Part shown: positions 5,158 through 8,462 of the stretch, one piece after another | Position numbering within the stretch: the stretch's first letter is position 1 | How the letters are laid out: each line of letters starts with the position of its first letter | Assembly (NCBI GenBank): GCA_043820045.1 | Contig: JBDREF010000132.1 | Span: forward strand, 1 to 8,462 | DNA: 8,462 nucleotides | Origin: JBDREF01 sp043820045 | GTDB lineage: Bacteria > Planctomycetota > Phycisphaerae > Sedimentisphaerales > Anaerobacaceae | Direction of reading: 5' to 3' | Position numbers and translations under genes: made by a program | Notes under the pieces: generated by a model | Told to the model about the DNA's origin: nothing | What the model saw: the letters and a program-made list of their open reading frames with translations, nothing else | The model's database searches: none

Positions 5158-5359
5158 TCAACGGCCGCGGCCTGACGGAGCATTATGTCCTAAAAGTGCT
5201 CCAACAATATTACCAGCCTTCAACCGCTGTCTTTCTGCATCTCTACAGAAAGCCGTTACGTTCCTTATTCTTTGTCCGCCTCATCACCTCCTTTCTCATA
5301 CTTAGGTACGGCCAGACACACACGTATCGCCGTGTGTATTTACACGGGTACCCCCACAT
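5158..5359 (-). pseudogene. Small ORF under a strong promoter, possibly frameshifted; unknown product
   Basis: I do not recognise it. An ATG at 5359, about 11 nt after a good -10 box, opens a 38-codon frame ending at 5243, beginning MWGYPCKYTRRYVCVWPYLS and ending in a lysine/arginine-rich tail. In the next frame a second coding-looking stretch (residues such as RNVTAFCRDAERQRLKAG, then NIVGALLGHNAPSGRGR) continues to a stop at 5158-5160. A single-base slip near 5262 would join them into one basic protein of about 70 residues. Near codon 23 the frame contains AGAAAGGAGGTGAT (5296..5283), a perfect anti-Shine-Dalgarno complement that might serve an internal 13-residue ORF at 5284..5243. Coding status is uncertain; it could be a leader peptide, a decayed gene or noncoding RNA. 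Confidence 0.3.
5318..5346. promoter_or_regulatory. Alternative hairpins just downstream of the 5370-5397 promoter
   Basis: ACACACG (5318-5324) pairs perfectly with CGTGTGT (5331-5337) around a six-base loop. The right arm can instead pair as CGTGT (5331-5335) with ACACG (5342-5346). The two stems exclude each other, as in an attenuator. They lie in the first 50 nt of the predicted reverse-strand transcript. No T-run follows either stem. Confidence 0.4.
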
Positions 5360-5369
5360 AATTATTACT

Positions 5370-5397
5370 ATTGTACCAAATCTGCCTATTTTGTCAA
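5370..5397 (-). promoter_or_regulatory. Strong sigma-70-type promoter
   Basis: On the reverse strand TTGACA (5397..5392) is followed after 16 nt by TACAAT (5375..5370). The predicted transcript start is near 5363, only about 4 nt before the ATG at 5359. Downstream lie two competing hairpins: ACACACG/CGTGTGT (5318-5337) and CGTGT/ACACG (5331-5346). Confidence 0.65.
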
Positions 5398-5592
5398 GAA
5401 GTCTTTTTGTTCTTTTATTTTGTTTCCCAAAATCGCTTTAGGAAGAACAAAAATAGCGAATTTGAGTAAAATTCGAGGCTTTGAGGGCGGATTTACCCGT
5501 CCCGGAGCCAGTGCGCCGGAACCGGGAAGCCTCCCTCAGAAGCGGCTTTCCATCTCGGCCAGGACGAATTGTGGCCTTTTTCGGCGGTTCGC
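5398..5592. other. Spacer with a possible second nrnA-like 3' end
   Basis: It is T-rich near 5400-5430 and then GC-rich. The one notable item is at 5542-5570: the reverse strand reads F-V-L-A-E-M-E-S-R-F and stop, paralleling the L-I-L-A-E-M-K-R-H-L and stop that ends nrnA, with 14 identical bases (CATCTCGGCCAGGA at 5551-5564 and 5989-6002). The frame is closed a short way upstream by a TAG, so at most a scrap of a homologue remains. A chance match is possible. Confidence 0.35.
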
Positions 5593-5732
5593 CTATATTT
5601 GGGGCATTCCCCTTGCGGCGTGCCAGACTCGCACTATCTCAATGATGCCCTTATCGGATTTGACTCTGTATATGATGCAATTTCTCTCAGGTCCAGAGAC
5701 GCCGAAGGAGCCCAGGTCAGTTTGTAAGCCAT
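5593..5732 (-). pseudogene. RelE/ParE-type toxin destroyed by an internal deletion
   Basis: The ATG at 5732 overlaps the last codons of the antitoxin by 16 nt, as in intact modules of this kind. It reads MAYKLTWAPSASLDLREIAS, a typical ParE N-terminus (strand 1 then the first helix), but hits a stop at 5634 after 32 codons. The adjacent frame over the same DNA reads RNCIIYRVKSDKGIIEIVRV, then W-H-A-A-R-G-M-P-Q-I and stop at 5593, the typical last two strands. Start to final stop is 140 nt, against about 290 nt for the family, so roughly 50 middle codons and the frame are lost. The junction lies near 5680-5690, where N-terminal and C-terminal family sequence meet. ParE proteins often carry a second L-R-E-I-like motif before the Y-R-I-I-Y-R strand, so recombination between the two is a plausible cause. 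No active toxin can be made. Confidence 0.8.
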
Positions 5733-5902
5733 TCCGCAAACTCCTCCCTGACCTTTTCGTGGGGGATACCTTTGCCCTCGTCGAGTTCGCGAAGTCCCTT
5801 GCGAACCGCAGCGACAAAGTTGATTCGTTCCTGAATGTCTTCCCAGGACGCATCTTCCGGGAGCTGCTCAATTGTCTTTATCGCTATTTCTTTGCTCGTC
5901 AT
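5717..5902 (-). CDS. Antitoxin of a RelE/ParE-type toxin-antitoxin module
   Basis: 61 residues, beginning MTSKEIAIKTIEQLPEDASW and ending VREEFAEWLTN. It is acidic and helical and fits the short antitoxin/addiction-module family with the pattern I-x-x-L-P-[DE]-D-x-[TS]-x-[ED]-D-I, then a G-L-x-x-x-[DE]-x-G linker, then H-E-x-V-x-x-x-F-x-x-W-L. That family normally precedes ParE-like toxins with a short overlap, as seen here. It would bind and neutralise the toxin and repress its own promoter. The start at 5902 is chosen from family length and from the promoter placed immediately upstream; the longer open frame back to 6193 only runs antisense-like through nrnA's 3' end in another frame. The antitoxin looks intact although its toxin is dead, so it may be an orphan able to neutralise related toxins. 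Confidence 0.8.
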   Translation of the reverse strand: MTSKEIAIKTIEQLPEDASWEDIQERINFVAAVRKGLRELDEGKGIPHEKVREEFAEWLTN

Positions 5903-5905
5903 AAC

Positions 5906-5937
5906 GGTATTATACCAAATCGCATACGCTGAATCAA
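5906..5937 (-). promoter_or_regulatory. Antitoxin promoter with a palindromic operator over the -10 box
   Basis: On the reverse strand TTGATT (5937..5932) and a perfect TATAAT (5914..5909) are separated by 17 nt. The predicted transcript start coincides with the antitoxin ATG at 5902, and no Shine-Dalgarno is present, so the mRNA is probably leaderless. The -10 lies inside GGTAT-A-ATACC (5916..5906), a perfect palindrome and a natural site for antitoxin autorepression. Confidence 0.7.
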
Positions 5938-5973
5938 TATCGACAATTCGAAACGGCGAAGATCCAGCGGACT

Positions 5974-6972
5974 CTAAAGATGTCTTTTCATCTCGGCCAG
6001 GATGAGCTTTTTGGCGCTTTCCATGGGGCCCGGGAGGTAGGTTCCGGAGGCCATTTTGTGGCCCCCGCCGCCGAATTTTCCGGCGATCTGGCTGACGTTG
6101 ATTGTACCTCGGCTTCGCAGCGAGCAACGGATTCGGCCGTCTTTGAGTTCTACGAACAGGGCCGACGCCCTGACGGTGCCGATTCGGTGGCATTCGTTGA
6201 TGAGGTTCTCGGTGTCGGTATAATCGGTGCCGGTCCGCTGGAAATCCTGCTGCGATATTTCCATGGTTGCGTATCGGCCGTCAAGGTGCAGCTCAAGCGT
6301 GTTGAGCGCTGCGGCCATGAGGCCAAAGCGAGCCTGCGAGAAGTTGTGGTACAGCTTGTCGTAGATCGGAGTCGGTTTCGCCCCGGCGTCGATTAGCTCG
6401 GCGATAGCGCGATGGACCCGGCTGTCGGTATTGTTGAACTGGAACCAGCCGGTGTCGGTGGCGATTGCGACGAACAGGGCCTCGGCGATCTTTTCAGTTA
6501 CCGTCCAGCCGGCATGTTCGAGCAACTCGAATACGACCAGTCCCGTTGCCGCCGCCGTCGAATCGATCAGCTTGACGTCGCCGACGCCGTCCGAGGTGAC
6601 GTGATGGTCGATTACCAGAACGGGCTTGTCGTTTTGCCTGAGATACTCTTCGAACTTGCCCAACTGGATGAAGCTGTCCGCATCGACGACGATAATAAGG
6701 TCGAACTTGCCCAGCCGCCCCGCCGTAAGCTCTTCGATACTGACATCTTCGCCCAGAACCGCCGCCTTATCGACAAACAGAAACTCATACCACTGCGGCG
6801 CCGGCGTAGCCAGAACCGGCTTGATATTCCTGCCGGCGGCCCTTAGAGCATCGCACATGGCCACAACAGACCCGCACGCATCCCCGTCGGGCTTGATATG
6901 AGTAGTAATAAGAATCCTTTCGGATTTCTCGATCAGTTCAACTGTTTTTTGAAAATCTATACTGCTTATCAT
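5974..6972 (-). CDS. nrnA: DHH/DHHA1 phosphoesterase, NrnA-type nanoRNase / pAp phosphatase
   Basis: 332 residues, the normal length for the bifunctional NrnA family, which degrades 2-5-nt RNAs to mononucleotides and removes the 3' phosphate of pAp in the cytoplasm. All motifs are present in order: H25-x3-D29-G-D31-x2-G-S35 (THIKPDGDACGS), the metal aspartate D97 in VVDAD, the D122-H123-H124 triad in VIDHHV, D173 in ATDTGWF, and the DHHA1 substrate loop GGGGHKMASG at 301-310. The start at 6972 overlaps the stop of the upstream gene as ATGA; a weak GGAAG lies 7 nt upstream, so translation is probably coupled. In some bacteria NrnA also hydrolyses cyclic-dinucleotide breakdown products (pApA, pGpG). 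No terminator is visible after the stop; the antitoxin promoter begins 37 nt downstream. Complete and, by motif, active. Confidence 0.93.
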   Translation of the reverse strand: MISSIDFQKTVELIEKSERILITTHIKPDGDACGSVVAMCDALRAAGRNIKPVLATPAPQWYEFLFVDKAAVLGEDVSIEELTAGRLGKFDLIIVVDADSFIQLGKFEEYLRQNDKPVLVIDHHVTSDGVGDVKLIDSTAAATGLVVFELLEHAGWTVTEKIAEALFVAIATDTGWFQFNNTDSRVHRAIAELIDAGAKPTPIYDKLYHNFSQARFGLMAAALNTLELHLDGRYATMEISQQDFQRTGTDYTDTENLINECHRIGTVRASALFVELKDGRIRCSLRSRGTINVSQIAGKFGGGGHKMASGTYLPGPMESAKKLILAEMKRHL

Positions 6973-7154
6973 GCTGGGTCTTCCGTGTTTGATGGCAGGG
7001 ATTTTGTCTTAACGGATGGTTTGAGTTTGGGAAACGTGACTTTCCTGGCCTGCGTCCAGTCGAAATAATCCAGTGCCGAATGGGCGGCCCAGAATTCGCG
7101 CTCCTCGTCCTCGTTCTTGAACTTCGGTATGCGTTTTTTGTTCTTTTTCTTCAT
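6969..7154 (-). CDS. Truncated CopG-family antitoxin, N-terminal part only
   Basis: 61 residues. Residues 7-49 match the conserved N-terminal part of the CopG/BrnA-like antitoxin family (x-P-K-F-K-[NS]-E-[DE]-E-E-R-E-F-W, then D-Y-x-D-W, then FPKLKPSVKT). In intact members, K-P-S-x-K-T leads into a ribbon-helix-helix (S-L-R-L-P-E-x-L-x-E-x-I-K-x-L-A-N-K) that binds DNA. Here the sequence turns into SLPSNTEDPA and stops, losing about 30 residues with the whole DNA-binding helix pair. AAGGAAGG precedes the ATG at 7154, so it is probably still translated. Its TGA overlaps the nrnA ATG, so keeping this ORF may matter for nrnA translation. No BrnT-like or other toxin gene lies upstream. It could be a relic or a minimal toxin-binding fragment. 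Confidence 0.7.
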   Translation of the reverse strand: MKKKNKKRIPKFKNEDEEREFWAAHSALDYFDWTQARKVTFPKLKPSVKTKSLPSNTEDPA

Positions 7155-7460
7155 ACACCTTCCTTATATACATCAGTCAAGCTGATTTTGCCAGAAAAAC
7201 CATGTATGGTGAACGTTCCGGCTGTGACCAAATTTTTTGGCAAGCGATTTTTCGTTCCTGAATACCCGTTTTCAAGGCCATGACCACAACTTTGTCATTG
7301 CGAGGCCACAGCATGTGGCCGCGGCAATCTCAAGCCTCCCGATGGTTGAGATTGCTTCGCTTCGCTCGCAATGACTGGGAGCGCAGTCCTTCGTGCCGGA
7401 AAAGCCTGTGCGGTACCAGAAGAATTAGTCAACCCCCCCAGCGATTTGTTCTTTCCGTTC
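7155..7460. other. Spacer between the GH28 gene and the truncated antitoxin
   Basis: I see no gene. The dispersed repeat at 7294-7375 fills its middle. The side next to 7154 should carry the promoter of the antitoxin-nrnA pair; TATATA (7170..7165, reverse strand) is a possible -10 but has only a poor -35 (TGGCAA). No terminator is visible for the GH28 gene. Confidence 0.5.
7294..7375. repeat. Three-armed dispersed palindrome (GTCATTGCGAG type)
   Basis: The outer arms GTCATTGCGAG (7294-7304) and CTCGCAATGAC (7365-7375) pair over 11 bp. Inside are two further hairpins: GGCCACA (7304-7310) with TGTGGCC (7314-7320), and GCAATCTCAA (7324-7333) with TTGAGATTGC (7346-7355), plus CC/GG. The single strand would fold as a cloverleaf-like three-way junction. 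GTCATTGCGAG...GCAATCTC repeats are widely dispersed in many environmental bacterial genomes. The half-match at 5033-5047 shows a second eroded copy nearby. Confidence 0.75.
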
Positions 7461-8462
7461 TTATTGCTGTACATGGCCGTTAATCTTGACGTTCATGAAG
7501 GTCAGGTCTTGGATTCCGATGAGGACGTTGGGTTTTTCCACGTTCTCGAAGTTGCAGTTCGTCAGGTGGATACCCGTTATCGGCGAGTGTTCGTAGCCGC
7601 TGATGGAAAGGGCATACTTGCTCTTTTTGCTCGTGATGTTCTCCATGTTGATATTGCGAACTATCGGCGTAAAAGTCCCGGCGTCGCCTTCGCCGTAATT
7701 GAAGTTGACCTTCAGTACGGCCTCGGCGACCTGGCCTATCGTTACGTTTCTCATGTACACGTTTTCGATTATCCCGCCGCGAACGGAGTTTGTCTTTATC
7801 CGCAGCGCCCTGTCGAGGTTCGGGCTGTCCATGTTGCAGTTCTCGGCGAAGATGTTTCGTATTCCTCCGGAGGTTTCGCTTCCGAGGACCACGCCGCCGT
7901 GGCCGTCCCGCATCAGGCAGTTTCGAATGACGATGTTTTCACTGGGGGCGTTCACGCGCCTGCCGTCGTTGTTCCTGCCGGACTTTATTGCGATGCAGTC
8001 ATCGCCGGTGTCGAAGAAGCAGTTCTCGATGAGGACATCCTTGCACGATTCGGGATTGCAGCCGTCGTTGTTGGGCCCGTGGCCGACCACCCGCACGTTT
8101 CGCACGATGACGTTCGTCGAGAGCACCGGGTGGATGTGCCACATGGGCGAGTTTTTGATTGTCACGCCCTCTATCAAGACGTTCCTGCACTTGTAGGGCT
8201 GGATCATGTTGGGCCGCAGTTGTCTGCCGGTGCCGAATACCCGCTGGGCGACGGGCACGCCCTTCTCGCCCTGACTCTCCAACATCTTGACGTCGCCGCC
8301 CTGGGTGCTCTTCCATCGCCACCAGTTTTCGTCGGAAGCCCGGCCGTCGAGTATGCCTTTGCCTGTTATAGCGATGTTCTCCTGCTCGCAGGCATAGACA
8401 AGAGGCGAGTAGTTCATGCACTCGATGCCCTCCCAGCGGCTGTAAACGACGGGCATATAGGC
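7461..8462 (-). CDS. GH28 polygalacturonase, N-terminus beyond the window (partial)
   Basis: 333 codons plus stop are visible. The frame continues past the right edge, since the codons before the ATG at 8456 read A-Y in frame, so that ATG is internal. It is a right-handed parallel beta-helix glycoside hydrolase of family 28, acting on galacturonan or rhamnogalacturonan backbones in pectin. The four catalytic motifs, numbered from that ATG, are present: NND at 129-131 (GPNNDGCNPES, the NTD equivalent), D152-D153 in DTGDDCIAIKSG, the histidine H186 in DGHGGVVLGSE, and R219-I-K221 in RALRIKTN. The upstream segment SRWEGIECMNYSPLVYACEQ and the NIAITGKGILDG entry strand are typical of bacterial GH28 enzymes. 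Family members of this type run about 450-500 residues, so some 120-170 residues, including any signal peptide, are missing. Exact substrate and endo/exo mode cannot be read from the sequence. Confidence 0.92.
   Translation of the reverse strand, partial: AYMPVVYSRWEGIECMNYSPLVYACEQENIAITGKGILDGRASDENWWRWKSTQGGDVKMLESQGEKGVPVAQRVFGTGRQLRPNMIQPYKCRNVLIEGVTIKNSPMWHIHPVLSTNVIVRNVRVVGHGPNNDGCNPESCKDVLIENCFFDTGDDCIAIKSGRNNDGRRVNAPSENIVIRNCLMRDGHGGVVLGSETSGGIRNIFAENCNMDSPNLDRALRIKTNSVRGGIIENVYMRNVTIGQVAEAVLKVNFNYGEGDAGTFTPIVRNINMENITSKKSKYALSISGYEHSPITGIHLTNCNFENVEKPNVLIGIQDLTFMNVKINGHVQQ

Noticed and set aside
5283..5296. Forward-strand ATCACCTCCTTTCT, identical to the 3' end of 16S rRNA
   Set aside because: The preceding bases do not match 16S rRNA. 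It is better read as a perfect Shine-Dalgarno complement on the reverse strand, or as coincidence.
5133..5441. Forward ORF of 102 residues
   Set aside because: No ribosome-binding site; it is antisense to the promoter and micro-ORF at 5158-5397, and its hydrophobic stretch comes from T-rich noncoding DNA.
5903..6193. A longer 158-residue version of the antitoxin
   Set aside because: The extra N-terminal ~97 residues are an arginine/proline-rich out-of-frame reading of the nrnA 3' end. Family length and promoter position favour the start at 5902.
5980..6901. Three forward ORFs of 91-144 residues
   Set aside because: They lie antisense to nrnA, which has every family motif; they are shadows of its GC-rich codons.
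1..8462. CRISPR array, tRNA, rRNA or prophage genes
   Set aside because: No regularly spaced direct repeats, no tRNA-like T-arm with anticodon stem, and no phage structural motifs were seen on either strand.

Overview
The window most resembles a chromosomal stretch of a Planctomycetota-type bacterium, probably of the Phycisphaerae/Sedimentisphaerales kind. The reasons are a GH28 pectinase, exported repeat and Ig-like proteins, an orphan C-terminal tail of the dockerin-like 'DLAEFCRQWL' style often seen on secreted proteins of that group, gene-poor spacers full of dispersed palindromes, and moderate-to-high GC. This placement is inference from style, not from a marker gene.

Layout. 1-42 (-) is the N-terminus of an IS630-type transposase leaving the window, with a hairpin over its ribosome-binding site. 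130-290 is a cluster of REP-like repeats. 324-647 (-) is a coding-looking frame broken by an in-frame TAG. 648-1300 is non-coding, with one dispersed palindrome and two inverted copies of a 42-nt upstream element (666-707 and 1256-1297). 1373-2659 (+) encodes an exported protein of seven ~55-residue repeats, probably a seven-bladed beta-propeller. It converges on and overlaps a two-TM zinc-ribbon membrane protein (2610-3056, -). 3057-3660 is a spacer with a perfect 12-bp hairpin and a decayed gene end. 3747-4862 (-) is an exported Ig-like protein with a good intrinsic terminator. 4863-5590 is mostly gene-free but holds a strong promoter over a tiny, possibly frameshifted ORF. 5593-7154 (-) holds a gutted ParE toxin, its intact antitoxin with its own promoter, nrnA (DHH nanoRNase/pAp phosphatase), and a truncated CopG-type antitoxin coupled to nrnA. 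7155-7460 holds a three-armed dispersed repeat. 7461-8462 (-) is the C-terminal two thirds of a GH28 polygalacturonase with all catalytic motifs.

How the parts relate. The intact genes fall into two groups: exported or envelope proteins (propeller, Ig-like protein, zinc-ribbon membrane protein, pectinase) and one housekeeping RNA-turnover enzyme, NrnA. NrnA is bracketed by two toxin-antitoxin relics: upstream an antitoxin fragment without DNA-binding domain or toxin, downstream an intact antitoxin whose toxin has lost its middle. A second nrnA-like 3' end may lie just beyond the dead toxin. The picture is of a region shaped by repeated insertion and decay. I do not see a complete new multi-gene system. 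The least explained signals are the paired 42-nt element, the strong promoter over a micro-ORF, and the TAG-interrupted segment.
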